A stretch of 64,000 nt of DNA from Mesobacillus jeotgali (GCF_002874535.1 NZ_CP025025.1:649829-713828), one strand, 5' to 3'. Counted from the stretch's first letter, positions 35,288-45,081 are shown. Made by a program: numbers and translations. The notes: generated by a model not told the origin, from the letters alone.

Positions 35288-36391
35288 ATGATGGTGTTAA
35301 ATCTATTGATAATATTAGCTGGGATTGTCATTGCAGGTTATGCAATCCTGAATTACTATCCAGCATTTGGCGGTAAACATTCCGAAAAAAGACGATCCTT
35401 ATACGCGAAGTCTCCGCAATATCAAAATGGTAAGTTTGTTAATCAGGTTCATACTTCATGGGATACAAGCCTTGGCTCGATGGTTTCCATGATGAAGGAC
35501 TTTTTAAAAGGCAATTCAGAGAGAAGGCCGGGAGCACCACTTCCGATGGCAACTTTCTCAAAGCCATTACAAAAAGGTGCAGCAACGAAGGTCACCTGGT
35601 TTGGGCACTCAGCCTTCCTCCTGGAGATAGAGGGGAAAACCATTTTATTCGATCCGATGTTCGGAAAAGCGCCAACTCCTTTCCCGCTGAGAAACCAGCG
35701 ATACAGCAGGGAGCTGCCTTTTAAGATAGGGGAACTTCCGGTTGTAGATGCAGTTGTCCATTCACACGACCATTATGATCATTTGGACTATGGCTCTATC
35801 ATGAAGCTCAAGGGAAAGGTGAAGAACTATATTGTTCCATTGGGAGTTGGTACACACCTGGAGCGATGGGGAATCTCCCCTGAAATGATCCAGGAGCATG
35901 ACTGGTGGGATGAATTCTCATTTGAAGGGCTCCAACTCGCATGTACCCCGGCCCGCCATTTTTCCGGCCGGGGTCTCACCGACAGAAATGCCACTCTCTG
36001 GTGCTCCTGGGTCATCATTGGCCAGGAGACAAGAATCTTTTTCAGCGGTGATGGCGGATACGGGCAGCACTTTAAAGAAATAGGCGAAAAATATGGCCCA
36101 TTCGATTTAACGCTGATGGAATGCGGCCAGTATGATGCTCGGTGGGCTGCGATTCACATGCTGCCTGAAGAAACGGTTCAAGCCCATATCGATGTGAAAG
36201 GGAAGGTGCTGATCCCGGTACATTGGGGTGCTTTTACCTTGTCGTTGCACGAATGGTATGACCCTGTTGAAAGGGCGGTTAAAGCAGCAAAAGAAACCGG
36301 AGTTGAGATTGCAACTCCTCAGATCGGGGAGTCCGTTACAGTTGGCGCAAATTATCCTTCATCAGTCTGGTGGCGTTTAGTTGAAAGCTGA
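35288..36391 (+). CDS. MBL-fold metallo-hydrolase (NAPE-PLD/UlaG type)
   Basis: 367 residues. An N-terminal membrane helix (about 3-20) is followed by a beta-lactamase-fold domain with metal ligands in HSHDHYDHLDYGS (HxHxDH), ARHFSGRGL, FSGDGGYG and IPVHWGAFTLSLHEW. The GHSAFLLEIEGKTILFDP segment is typical of the NAPE-phospholipase D/UlaG-like subgroup. Substrate unknown; phospholipid or lactone hydrolysis are family possibilities. Two adjacent ATG codons (35288, 35291) could start it. It follows the broken oxidoreductase, probably in one operon. Confidence 0.88.
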   Translation: MMVLNLLIILAGIVIAGYAILNYYPAFGGKHSEKRRSLYAKSPQYQNGKFVNQVHTSWDTSLGSMVSMMKDFLKGNSERRPGAPLPMATFSKPLQKGAATKVTWFGHSAFLLEIEGKTILFDPMFGKAPTPFPLRNQRYSRELPFKIGELPVVDAVVHSHDHYDHLDYGSIMKLKGKVKNYIVPLGVGTHLERWGISPEMIQEHDWWDEFSFEGLQLACTPARHFSGRGLTDRNATLWCSWVIIGQETRIFFSGDGGYGQHFKEIGEKYGPFDLTLMECGQYDARWAAIHMLPEETVQAHIDVKGKVLIPVHWGAFTLSLHEWYDPVERAVKAAKETGVEIATPQIGESVTVGANYPSSVWWRLVES

Positions 36392-36413
36392 TTGGGGGAG
36401 GATTATAAAAATT

Positions 36414-36451
36414 AAATGAAAGCCACGTGAGCATTCACATGGCTTTCATTT
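36414..36451. terminator. Bidirectional terminator
   Basis: AAATGAAAGCCAcGTGA, 4-nt loop, TCACaTGGCTTTCATTT between the metallo-hydrolase and the converging HxlR gene. Confidence 0.85.
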
Positions 36452-36806
36452 ACTCAATCGACTGAGGCTGAATCAATACATCCTCTTTATTCGGATGATT
36501 CTTTTCAATATGCTGCTCACCCCAAGAACATAGGGAGTCTAATATTCCTTTTAATGACCAGCCATAATCCGTCAGTGAGTATTCGACCTTTGGAGGTACC
36601 TGGTTGTAGACTTCGCGCAAAATAACATTATCCTCTTCAAGCTCACGCAATTGCTGCGTGAGCATTTTTTGTGTGATTCCAGGCATCAGTTTCTTAAGCT
36701 CGCTTGTGCGTTTCTTTCCTTCAATCAAATGGCATAGAATGACGACCTTCCATTTGCCGCCGATTACCTCCAGTGCGGCTTCGACTGGTATATTGTATTT
36801 TTTCAT
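36450..36806 (-). CDS. HxlR family transcriptional regulator
   Basis: A 118-residue winged-helix regulator. The signature is ALEVIGGKWKVVILCHLIEGKKRTSELKKL (residues 9-38) followed by MPGITQKMLTQQLRELEEDNVILREVY and YSLTDYGWSL, as in HxlR, YodB and CatR. YodB-type members sense quinones or diamide via a conserved N-terminal Cys; here the only early Cys is in ILCHLIEG, so redox sensing is uncertain. It is divergent from an MFS gene across a 331-bp region rich in phased ACTTnnAAGT palindromes, its probable operators. Confidence 0.9.
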   Translation of the reverse strand: MKKYNIPVEAALEVIGGKWKVVILCHLIEGKKRTSELKKLMPGITQKMLTQQLRELEEDNVILREVYNQVPPKVEYSLTDYGWSLKGILDSLCSWGEQHIEKNHPNKEDVLIQPQSIE

Positions 36807-36838
36807 GGATGCTTATGCCTCCTTTAGTATCAAAATGA

Positions 36839-37037
36839 TTACTTTTAAGTGCCTATAGTACTTGTAAGTGCGTACTTCCCAATGTTGCAGTAAGAAGTCA
36901 TAATAGCATTCTGTTGGGTACCTTTCAGGTGGTTAGGCTCATTATACAACTACGATACACAAAGTTGTATAGGGCACTTTTAAGTACCTATATCACCTGC
37001 AGGTGCCTACGGAACTTGAAAGTGCGTACTTCCCAAC
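36839..37037. promoter_or_regulatory. Phased palindrome array between HxlR and MFS genes
   Basis: Ten-bp palindromes of the form ACTTnnAAGT or ACCTnnAGGT are centred at about 36845.5 and 36864.5, then 36980.5, 36999.5 and 37018.5; neighbours within each cluster are exactly 19 bp apart. Each cluster ends in GCGTACTTCCCAA. Between the clusters lie an ACCTTTCAGGT near 36925 and a separate inverted repeat, ATACAACT-N11-AGTTGTAT (36944-36970). They are likely HxlR binding sites; a simple repeat expansion is the alternative. Confidence 0.6.
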
Positions 37038-37137
37038 CTTCCAGGTATGCATCATAATTGCATTCATGCTGGCACGGTGAAAGGCGCCTTCACTGGCCAA
37101 CTAGGAAGTAAATCTATTCTTAGGAGGATTTCTTATT

Positions 37138-38334
37138 ATGAGTTCACATATACAACAAACCAAAAGCAAGGGTGGAACACTATCGCTTTTAGCATTGGCG
37201 ATCAGTGCATTTGGCATCGGTACGACCGAATTTGTCCCGGTAGGATTATTATCAACGATTGCAGACGATTTAAATATATCTATTACATTGGCAGGATTAT
37301 TGATTTCGGGCTATGCAATGGGAGTTGCGTTTGGAGCACCGATATTAACAGCTTTAACCAATAAGATGAGCCGTAAAACACTGCTGATGGCCTTGATGGT
37401 CATCTTTATTGTCGGTAACTCTATTGCGGCAGTTTCTACTAGCTTTGGCCTATTATTGGTCGCCCGCATCATCACTGCATTTTCACATGGTGTATTCTTC
37501 TCGATAGGGTCAACGATTGCTGCCGATTTAGTACCGGAGCATAAAAGGGCAAGTGCGATTGCCTTCATGTTCACAGGGTTGACTGTCGCGACTGTCACAG
37601 GTGTACCGCTTGGAACATTCATTGGCCAGATGTTTGGCTGGAGAGCTACATTCTGGGGAGTTGCACTGTTAGGTGTAGTTGGAATTATCGCGAGTGCAAT
37701 CCTGATTCCGAAAAATATTAAAGATGCACCACCATCTAAGTTCAGCGACCAATTAAAAGTTTTAAAAAACGGTCCGCTCTTATTGGCATTCGCCATTACC
37801 GCACTTGGTTATGGGGGAACATTCGTAGCATTTACCTACCTGACTCCAATTCTTCAAGACATTACTGGATTTTCGCCAAGTGCAGTAAGCATCATTTTAT
37901 TAGTTTATGGTATTGCCGTAGCAATCGGAAATACGATTGGCGGCAAGGCTGCAGATAAAAATCCACTAAAGGCATTGTCATGGATGTTCATTATTCAAGC
38001 GATCGTTCTGGTTGTTCTAACTTTCACTGCACCGTTCAAAATTGTTGGAGTAATCACGATCTTCTTGTTGGGGATATTTGCGTTCATGAATGTACCCGGC
38101 TTGCAGGTGCTTGTTGTAAAATTGGCAGAACGTTATGTTCCGGCAGCTGTCAATGTCGCATCAGCATTGAATATAGCAGCCTTTAACGTTGGAATTGCTA
38201 TCGGTGCATTTGTTGGCGGAATAATCGTCGATAAGATTGGACTGATCCATACTCCATGGATAGGCGGAGTCATGGTTTTAGGTGCTGTATTTCTGACCAT
38301 GTGGAGTATGGCTATTGAAAAAGAAAAGAAATGA
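37138..38334 (+). CDS. MFS efflux transporter (DHA1, AraJ/PbuE-like)
   Basis: 398 residues with 12 transmembrane segments of the DHA1 drug:H+ antiporter group. The start GTLSLLALAISAFGIGTTEFVPVGLL is the characteristic helix-1 motif of AraJ/YdhL(PbuE)-type transporters, and LTNKMSRKTLLM is the helix 2-3 loop. Homologues export sugars, purines or drugs. Placement opposite an HxlR regulator suggests inducible efflux. RBS taggagg. Confidence 0.88.
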   Translation: MSSHIQQTKSKGGTLSLLALAISAFGIGTTEFVPVGLLSTIADDLNISITLAGLLISGYAMGVAFGAPILTALTNKMSRKTLLMALMVIFIVGNSIAAVSTSFGLLLVARIITAFSHGVFFSIGSTIAADLVPEHKRASAIAFMFTGLTVATVTGVPLGTFIGQMFGWRATFWGVALLGVVGIIASAILIPKNIKDAPPSKFSDQLKVLKNGPLLLAFAITALGYGGTFVAFTYLTPILQDITGFSPSAVSIILLVYGIAVAIGNTIGGKAADKNPLKALSWMFIIQAIVLVVLTFTAPFKIVGVITIFLLGIFAFMNVPGLQVLVVKLAERYVPAAVNVASALNIAAFNVGIAIGAFVGGIIVDKIGLIHTPWIGGVMVLGAVFLTMWSMAIEKEKK

Positions 38335-38340
38335 GATTAA

Positions 38341-38371
38341 GGACTGTCCTTTGAGGGGCAGTCTATTTTTT
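38341..38371 (+). terminator. Rho-independent terminator
   Basis: GACTGtCC, loop tttga, GGgGCAGTC then TATTTTTT, 6 bp after the MFS stop. A second, weaker hairpin (CCCA/TGGG near 38437-38451, then eight T) follows. The rest of 38464-38639 holds only an AT-rich promoter-like stretch before the phospholipase D gene. Confidence 0.65.
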
Positions 38372-38639
38372 CGAGTTCCGGCTTTACTTCCGACCGATAC
38401 AAGGAAAAATATAAATGAAGATTAATTTCGTATGGTCCCATTTTGAGTGGGTTCTTTTTTTTATTTGATTGGAAGCTGACTGCCAGGTTGCTAGGTATAT
38501 AGATTCCATTGTGATATGTCACACAAAAATAAACTCCTCATATAGATTCATTTTTCGTGAAATTTACAAATTCAACATATTTCGACAACATTTTTACTTT
38601 ATGATTATTTTGGATTTATATTTGAGGAGGTAGTCAAAG

Positions 38640-40658
38640 TTGAATAAATTGATTTCTGTTATACCAGCATTTATCTTATTGTTTTCAACTCTTTACCCGT
38701 CATTCATGACCAGTGCACCAACCGTGAATGCTGCTGAGACACCGAATGTGGTCATCAGTGAAGTTGCCTGGATGGGCACGAACAACAGCTACAGCGATGA
38801 ATGGATTGAGCTATATAACAATTCAGCTTCTGATATAGTGCTTGACGGCTGGCAGCTGAATGCGGCTGATGGTGCCCCGGCGATCATCCTGAACGGAACT
38901 CTTCCAGCCTATGGATATTTCTTGCTTGAAAAAACAGATGAGCAATCTGTTACAGAAATTCAAGCTGATCTTATTTACAGCGGCTCGCTGGGAAATACTG
39001 CTGAACACCTTCAATTAATTGATGCGACTGGAGCTATCATCGACGAAGTCGACTTCTGGTATGCAGGCGATAATACAGCAAAAGCGACAATGGAACGAAT
39101 TGACCCAGGTATTTCTGGCCTGGATTCTACGAACTGGGCTACTGCGAATAAAAGCTACGCTGATGGACTTGGAACACCAAAGGCCTTCAATTCAACTGGT
39201 GCTGATGGCGCCGGTTCTGGTGGCGATGCAGGCGGTGGTTCGACTCCTCCTGATGCACCAAGCGTTTGTGATGACACAACGCAGCGCTTGAATAATGTCT
39301 CCGAAGCTGAAGGGGCAATGAATGTTTACTTCAATAAATGCGCATTCCCCCAATATGCTTCAGCAGGGAACGAAGCGAATTATAATGTGAACTTTGAAGA
39401 TATTCTAATCAAGCGGCTCAACTCCGCAACAAAAAGCATAGATTTTGCTACATATGAAATTAACCTTCCGCGAGTAGTTGATACGCTGATCCAGAAAGCG
39501 GCACAGGGTGTCGATGTGCGTGTGATTGCAGATTCCAAGGACGCATCAGATCCTCACTATGCAGAACGCTTTGAAATGATGCGACTTTACCTGGAAAAAA
39601 TGGTGCGCGGCCAGGATGCGAAAATCGGCACTGCTGATGATATCGTGGTTTTCTCAGACTCGCCAATGTTTGTAGTGGAAGACAGTGCGAAAAGAACGGC
39701 TAAAGGATTGCCTGCCAGCGTGAGTGATTTTGAGCAAGTAACAGTGATGGTTGGGACTAGTACGACGACAGGCAGAATGTTTGTTAATGCCGAGGCGAAA
39801 GCAGCGGAAAGCTACTATGGACCTGGAAACCAGATGCACAATAAATTTGCGATAGTGGATGACCGCTGGGTATTCACAGGAACTTGGAATTTTACCGTCA
39901 CTGGCCTTTATGGTTCAGATGAAAACATGCAGCAGGGCATCCTTGACGGCAATCAGAACCAAATCGTCGAAATTAACTGGCCTCAGTTAGCAGGTATCTA
40001 TGAAACTGAATTCAATGAGATGTGGGGCAGCAATATATTGAATCCAGACCCTGTCGCCTCGAACTTCAGCACGCGTAAAACAGACAATACCACACATGCT
40101 ATTGATATCAATGGGAAGAAGGTAGAAATCTATTTTTCGGCGGGGGATAATGCAGTCGGAAAAATGGTTGATTTGATTCGCAATGAAGCCGATTTTAATA
40201 CATATTTCTCAATCTTTGCCTGGAGCGACCAGGCACTCACTGATGAATTGAAGAATAAGTGGGAGGGGTCCTATAATGACATGGAGGGAACCCTGACCGG
40301 ATTTGATGTAAAAGGATTGTTCGACTCGAGTTTCTGGAATCAGTGGTGGTCTGCAAGTGTCGATATGACAGGACGGACTGCTTCACAGACAAGTGTCAAT
40401 AATCCAAATACAAGATGGAACAATCCAGCACCTGTCTATTCAGACGCAGAAACACGAAAGTTGCACAGTAAAACAATGCTGATAGACGCCGACACAGACA
40501 GTGATCCAACTGTCATCATCGGATCAACAAACTGGAGCAACAACGGAAACAATGTAAATGACGAAAACATGCTGATCATCCATGATGCAGCAATCACCAA
40601 CCAGTTCGTGCAGGAATTCAATGCCCGCTATGTCCAGGCTGGAGGGATTTTGCAGTAA
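38640..40658 (+). CDS. Secreted lamin-tail/phospholipase D-like protein
   Basis: 672 residues, exported by a signal peptide (cleavage near VNAAET). Residues 35-150 form a lamin-tail (LTD) domain: VVISEVAWMGTNNSYSDEWIELYNNS and GYFLLEKTDE. Two PLD modules follow. The first HKD motif is MHNKFAIVDDRWVFTGTWNF near residue 400; the second is LHSKTMLIDADTDSDP...GSTNWS near 610. The pair forms one phosphodiesterase active site, acting on phospholipid or DNA. The TTG start follows gaggagg at correct spacing. LTD plus PLD is seen in some extracellular nucleases; substrate unproven. Confidence 0.88.
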   Translation: MNKLISVIPAFILLFSTLYPSFMTSAPTVNAAETPNVVISEVAWMGTNNSYSDEWIELYNNSASDIVLDGWQLNAADGAPAIILNGTLPAYGYFLLEKTDEQSVTEIQADLIYSGSLGNTAEHLQLIDATGAIIDEVDFWYAGDNTAKATMERIDPGISGLDSTNWATANKSYADGLGTPKAFNSTGADGAGSGGDAGGGSTPPDAPSVCDDTTQRLNNVSEAEGAMNVYFNKCAFPQYASAGNEANYNVNFEDILIKRLNSATKSIDFATYEINLPRVVDTLIQKAAQGVDVRVIADSKDASDPHYAERFEMMRLYLEKMVRGQDAKIGTADDIVVFSDSPMFVVEDSAKRTAKGLPASVSDFEQVTVMVGTSTTTGRMFVNAEAKAAESYYGPGNQMHNKFAIVDDRWVFTGTWNFTVTGLYGSDENMQQGILDGNQNQIVEINWPQLAGIYETEFNEMWGSNILNPDPVASNFSTRKTDNTTHAIDINGKKVEIYFSAGDNAVGKMVDLIRNEADFNTYFSIFAWSDQALTDELKNKWEGSYNDMEGTLTGFDVKGLFDSSFWNQWWSASVDMTGRTASQTSVNNPNTRWNNPAPVYSDAETRKLHSKTMLIDADTDSDPTVIIGSTNWSNNGNNVNDENMLIIHDAAITNQFVQEFNARYVQAGGILQ

Positions 40659-40700
40659 CAATAATAGTGCCTAACCACTCGGTTAGGCACTATTATTGTT
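40658..40700 (+). terminator. Terminator of the phospholipase D gene
   Basis: A perfect 19-bp stem, ACAATAATAGTGCCTAACC against its complement, with a 4-nt loop. It begins at the stop codon. Confidence 0.8.
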
Positions 40701-40773
40701 ATATTGATAGGATGCAATAGGAGCGCGTTATACTCACTAAAGTCTCATTAAGAAAATATTTAAGTAATTTCTT

Positions 40774-40817
40774 AAAAAAACGAGGCAAAACGATAAAATG
40801 ATCGTTTTGCCTCGTTT
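40774..40817 (-). terminator. Terminator of swrC
   Basis: Minus strand: AAACGAGGCAAAACGAT, 6-nt loop, perfect complement, then seven T. Confidence 0.9.
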
Positions 40818-40821
40818 ATGT

Positions 40822-43800
40822 TTAGCTCAATATCTCTGGAACAGGTGTGATGGATTCCTTGCTTTTCTTTGCTTTCCTGCTGAACCAACTTCGCTTTACT
40901 GCGCTTCTTGTGAAGATGCGGTATACAGCCGGGATCAGCAGCAAGGTAATCAGCGTCGCGAAGCTCAGTCCGGCAATGATGGCTGTTGCCATTGGCGCCT
41001 GGTAGTTTCCTGATCCTCCTGTTGCCATTGCTAATGGAAGCATGCCCCCAACAGTTGTCAGTGTTGTCATCAGAATTGGGCGGATGCGGTTTTTGCCAGC
41101 TTCAACAAGTGCTTCCTGAACAGTGGAACCTTCGTTGCGCAGCTGGTTTGTCCGGTCGATCAATAAAATCGCGTTATTCAAAACGATACCAATCAGCATG
41201 ATGATGCCCATTCCGGACATGATGCTTAGTTCCTGCTGTGTCAGGAATAATCCAAGAATGACTCCAACGATGGTCATCGGGATGACGGACATGACGATCA
41301 GCGGGTGCCCCAGGTGGTTGAATTGGACGGCCATGACCAGGTAGACAAGGAAGATGGAAATCGCCAGGATCAGGACCATATCCTGAACCATTTCCTGCTG
41401 CTGCTCAAGATCTCCTGCAGGTGCAATGCTGTAGCCTTCTGGTACATCATATTTGTCCATTAGCTTTTGGACTTCACGGTTGATGGTGCCAAGGTCTTTG
41501 CCTTCAATATCTGCCGAAATCGAGATATATCGTTCGCCATCCTTGTGCGAGATTTCGTTTGGATTTTCGACACTCTTCAATGAGATGAACTTAGATAGCT
41601 TTTTCTCACCTGAAGGAGTTGGGACTTTCAGGTCAAGCAAAGCGGATTTGGTCGTCATCTCTTCATCCCATTTCACTTTTAACGGAACGTTTTCCTCATT
41701 GATTTTCAGTTCACCTACAGGCATCTGTAAAAAGGCTTGCTCGATGAATTGCTTGATCTGTGGCTGTGACAATCCTGCTTTTTCAATTTCAGACTCATTC
41801 AGTTGGACGACTTGTTCAACTGAAGTCCTTTCAATGGAGTTTTCGACCGCGACAATTCCTTCAATAGACTTAAGCTCTTCTATAAATCCATCAGCGATTG
41901 TGTTGAGTTGGTCAAAGCTTTCACCTGAGATATTGACTTGGACAGGGGAACCGCCGCCTGCAGACATGGCTGCTGCCGCGCTTTTCAAAGGTACCTTCTC
42001 ATCAAGACCTCTTAATGACTTAAGAATCTCTTCGTTCACGTCTTTTTGTTCTCTTGTAATTTCATTGCCTTTTGTCATATTGATGATGGTGTACAGCATA
42101 TTGCCGTTATCCATTACATAGTTTGATTCAACATCCTGAATTTCGTCTAAAGCTTTGTTCATTTCACTTACGATTTCCTGTTTTTCATCTAAGCTTAGAC
42201 CCGGTTCTACGGTTACCATGAGCTCCGCATAACGGTTCATCATGTCTGGCATGATGGTCATTGGAATCTTTGTTACCAGCAAAAGCGATCCAATGAGCAT
42301 GAGGAAGAACAGGCCGATGACAGCAAAGCTGTGGCGTTTTTTCATGATGGTCCATGAAATCATTTTGCTGTATCCGCGTACAAGGCGGCCTTCTTTGTTG
42401 ATCTTTTCTTTCTTTTTCAGCTTCAGGAACTTCTCGGATAGAGAAGGAATCAGTGTGAATGAAACAATCACAGAGCTGATGAGAGTGATGGCGACAACAA
42501 CAGAAAGGATGATCATGAAGGAGCCCATCTCACCTCCAAGCAAGCCGATTGGTGCGAACACGACAATCGTTGTCAGCATCGAAGCCAGTACGGCTGTAGC
42601 TACTTCCTTGGTTCCATTAATGACTGCCTCAAGACTCTTTAAACCTAGTTCTTTTTTACGGTAAATGGATTCCAGAATAACAATAGATGAATCGACCATC
42701 ATCCCGATTCCGAGTCCGAGACCAATCAGGGTAAGCATATTAAAGCTGTATCCCAAAACCCACATTGAAGCGAAAGTGAGCAGTACCGATGTTGGAATCG
42801 ATAGTCCGACGATCAATGTAGCACGGATATTCCTTAAGAACAGCATCAGGATCGCAACGGCAATAGCGGCACCAATCAGGATGTTGCTTGTCACACCATC
42901 AATGGATTCCTTCACATAATCTGCCTGGGCGACCATTTCATTCAATTCAACGCCGCTGACCAAACCTTCCTTTCGGATTTGTTTGATTTCCTCACGCACC
43001 GCTTCCGCCATCTCGATTTGAGTGGCATCGGCTACTCTGCCTACCTGGACAAAAATGAAATCCTTCGAGCCATTTTTCCAGACAAACGAAGAGCTTTCCA
43101 GGGGCTGCAGTTTAACGTCGGCAACCTGTGTTAATTTGATAAAACCATTCGCTGCCGGGATTTGCAGGCTTTTGACATTCTCGACCGATTCTAGCTGTGT
43201 ATTCCATCTAAGGGAAGGGGAGTTTGTTTCGTTGTTTAGCTGGCCCAGTGTTGCTTCATTGTTTGCCTGCTGGATTGCACCAATCACCTGTGCTGCATCC
43301 AGCCCATTTTTTAATAGTTCGTCACGTTTTAGTTCAACAGTGACTTCTTTTTCCAGGCTGCCTGACAGCAAGACATCATGTACTTCAGGAAGAGCCTCCA
43401 GCCTTGGTTCCAGGATATTCTTAGCGAAGGCTGTCATCTTTTCCATGTCAGAGCCAGATACATCCATGAAAAAGTCGTAAGCCTGGCTAGTGCCAAATTG
43501 TCCGGTCATCACATCTTTGACACCGCTCATATCGGAGGTCGTTGAATTCACAACTGACTCGACTTCCTTGAATACTTCCTCTCCACGGCCACGTTCAATC
43601 GTTAGCTGCATGGAGCTTTTCCCGATGTTGCTGCTCGAAAGGACTTCCTCTACACCTTCAATGCCGAGGATCTTTTTTTCAAGCGGAGTAGTGATGGTTC
43701 TTTCCACTTCAATTGCCGGCATCTCCCCGGCATAGATTTCCACATAAGCGCCATCCATCTTGATTGATGGAAATAGCTCCTTATCCAGCTTTAAAACTGA

Positions 43801-43881
43801 AAAGCTGCCAATCAATAAAACTAACACAACCATTAAACTTACTAAGATTTTTTTCTGAACAATAAATTTCAATAAATTCAT
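40822..43881 (-). CDS. swrC: RND efflux permease, SwrC/AcrB-like
   Basis: 1019 residues with the AcrB/HAE1 plan: an N-terminal helix, a large extracytoplasmic loop, six helices, a second loop, and six helices. Motifs: GVEEVLSSSNIGKSSMQL, LGLGIGMMVDSSIVILESIYR (helix 4 region, here Asp-bearing), and GIGIVLNNAILLIDRTNQLR-type sequence near residue 935 (GIVLNNAILLIDRTNQLRNEG). B. subtilis SwrC exports surfactin and gives resistance to it; the same role is inferred. No adaptor or outer-membrane partner gene is near, as expected for Gram-positives. RBS gggagg. Confidence 0.9.
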   Translation of the reverse strand: MNLLKFIVQKKILVSLMVVLVLLIGSFSVLKLDKELFPSIKMDGAYVEIYAGEMPAIEVERTITTPLEKKILGIEGVEEVLSSSNIGKSSMQLTIERGRGEEVFKEVESVVNSTTSDMSGVKDVMTGQFGTSQAYDFFMDVSGSDMEKMTAFAKNILEPRLEALPEVHDVLLSGSLEKEVTVELKRDELLKNGLDAAQVIGAIQQANNEATLGQLNNETNSPSLRWNTQLESVENVKSLQIPAANGFIKLTQVADVKLQPLESSSFVWKNGSKDFIFVQVGRVADATQIEMAEAVREEIKQIRKEGLVSGVELNEMVAQADYVKESIDGVTSNILIGAAIAVAILMLFLRNIRATLIVGLSIPTSVLLTFASMWVLGYSFNMLTLIGLGLGIGMMVDSSIVILESIYRKKELGLKSLEAVINGTKEVATAVLASMLTTIVVFAPIGLLGGEMGSFMIILSVVVAITLISSVIVSFTLIPSLSEKFLKLKKKEKINKEGRLVRGYSKMISWTIMKKRHSFAVIGLFFLMLIGSLLLVTKIPMTIMPDMMNRYAELMVTVEPGLSLDEKQEIVSEMNKALDEIQDVESNYVMDNGNMLYTIINMTKGNEITREQKDVNEEILKSLRGLDEKVPLKSAAAAMSAGGGSPVQVNISGESFDQLNTIADGFIEELKSIEGIVAVENSIERTSVEQVVQLNESEIEKAGLSQPQIKQFIEQAFLQMPVGELKINEENVPLKVKWDEEMTTKSALLDLKVPTPSGEKKLSKFISLKSVENPNEISHKDGERYISISADIEGKDLGTINREVQKLMDKYDVPEGYSIAPAGDLEQQQEMVQDMVLILAISIFLVYLVMAVQFNHLGHPLIVMSVIPMTIVGVILGLFLTQQELSIMSGMGIIMLIGIVLNNAILLIDRTNQLRNEGSTVQEALVEAGKNRIRPILMTTLTTVGGMLPLAMATGGSGNYQAPMATAIIAGLSFATLITLLLIPAVYRIFTRSAVKRSWFSRKAKKSKESITPVPEILS

Positions 43882-44215
43882 AAAAACCTCCCCAATACTA
43901 TCGTGAAATAGGAATGTAAAAAATTTCTATTTTATTCGCCCAAAAACAGATTATACACACTTTTATAGGAAAAAATAACTATAAATTTGTAAACTTATCA
44001 TTATTTTTTCATAATAATACCTGTGGTAGTAATCTTTAGTTGGGTTGAAAATAGGAATCTTTTAATTCCCCTTAAGATATTTCCATTTTATCCCTTGAAA
44101 TAGAATTTCATAATGAGCCAGAGACAGATTTTTGCGTAGGGCTGAAGACTGAGAAGGAATAGGCAGATCAACGGAGAATAATTAATTTCCACAGAAAAAT
44201 GCGAGGTGAGTGTGA
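43882..44215. other. 334-bp gene-free region, divergent swrC/comB promoters
   Basis: AT-rich DNA between divergent genes. I see no ORF, riboswitch or array. A small inverted repeat, AAATAG-N15-CTATTT (43906-43932), lies 25 bp upstream of the swrC start and could be a regulator site. Confidence 0.4.
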
Positions 44216-44983
44216 ATGTTCAGTCAGTCTCTTTATGAATGTAAGGTGGAGTGGGGAAGGCGTGGGGCGAGGGAGGCAGCAGAGCGGGGAGATATAGTCA
44301 TCATTGTCGATGTACTAAGCTTTTCGTCCACAATCGTCTCTGCTTTAAGCGCGGGGGCAATGATCTTTCCATATCCTCCTGAGCTCGATGGAAATAAATA
44401 TGCAGCCAGCATTGGTGCAGAATATATTCTCGGAAGGGCAGAAGCAGCTAAAAAGGGAAAACCCACCTTGTCGCCGGTGACATTTAATGAGGAGCATCGC
44501 AATAAACGGTACGTATTGTCTTCGCTTAATGGTGCATATTGTTCGTGGATTGCTTCCAAGGTGCCACTGCTATTGATAGGATCATTGCTTAATGCTTCTG
44601 CTGCTGCAGTGATGGCAGATAAGCTGCAGCAGGATACAGGGGCAGACATCACAGTTGTGCCATGCGGGGAACTATGGAATGATGCTCGTGAAAATGAAGA
44701 CCGACTGAGGCCGTCGATTGAGGATTATTTAGGTGCTGGTGCAATACTTGCAGAGCTGAGCGGTGGGAAATCTCCGGAAGCAGAAGTATGCGCAGGAGCT
44801 TTTGCTAGTTCAGTAAATCGTTTAAAAGAATTGGTTTGGGATTCCGGCAGCGGACGTGAATTGCGAGAACGAGGCTATGAGGAAGATGTAAAGTATTGCA
44901 GTCAGCTAAATGTTTCCTGCGTTGTGCCAATCATGAAGGATGGAAGATTTATAGAAGGAACTGAAAATGCCTGGCAGGAGTGA
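44216..44983 (+). CDS. 2-phosphosulfolactate phosphatase (ComB family)
   Basis: 255 residues. ComB hydrolyses 2-phosphosulfolactate to sulfolactate. Family motifs are IVIIVDVLSFSSTIVSALSAGA near residue 30, GAEYILGRAEAAKKGKPTLSP, SLNGAYCSW, and PCGELW/RPSIEDYLGAGAIL. B. subtilis spores contain 3-sulfolactate made by a related pathway; here comB stands alone, without visible ComA or ComC partners, so the pathway assignment is tentative. RBS gcgaggtgag. Confidence 0.88.
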   Translation: MFSQSLYECKVEWGRRGAREAAERGDIVIIVDVLSFSSTIVSALSAGAMIFPYPPELDGNKYAASIGAEYILGRAEAAKKGKPTLSPVTFNEEHRNKRYVLSSLNGAYCSWIASKVPLLLIGSLLNASAAAVMADKLQQDTGADITVVPCGELWNDARENEDRLRPSIEDYLGAGAILAELSGGKSPEAEVCAGAFASSVNRLKELVWDSGSGRELRERGYEEDVKYCSQLNVSCVVPIMKDGRFIEGTENAWQE

Positions 44984-45020
44984 GACAGCACTTTCTAAGT
45001 AAATCAAGATGGGAGATGAC

Positions 45021-45060
45021 AAATAGCCTTCTAGAAGATGGGGCATTAGAAGGCTATTTT
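45021..45060. terminator. Bidirectional terminator
   Basis: AAATAGCCTTCTA, 13-nt loop, TAGAAGGCTATTTT between converging comB and the LysM-GH18 gene. Confidence 0.85.
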
Positions 45061-45081
45061 AATATGTGAATCTAAAAGGGC

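Noticed and set aside
41453..43480. Several plus-strand ORFs of 80-220 codons opposite swrC
   Set aside because: Antisense shadows of a large conserved gene; no start signals or family match.
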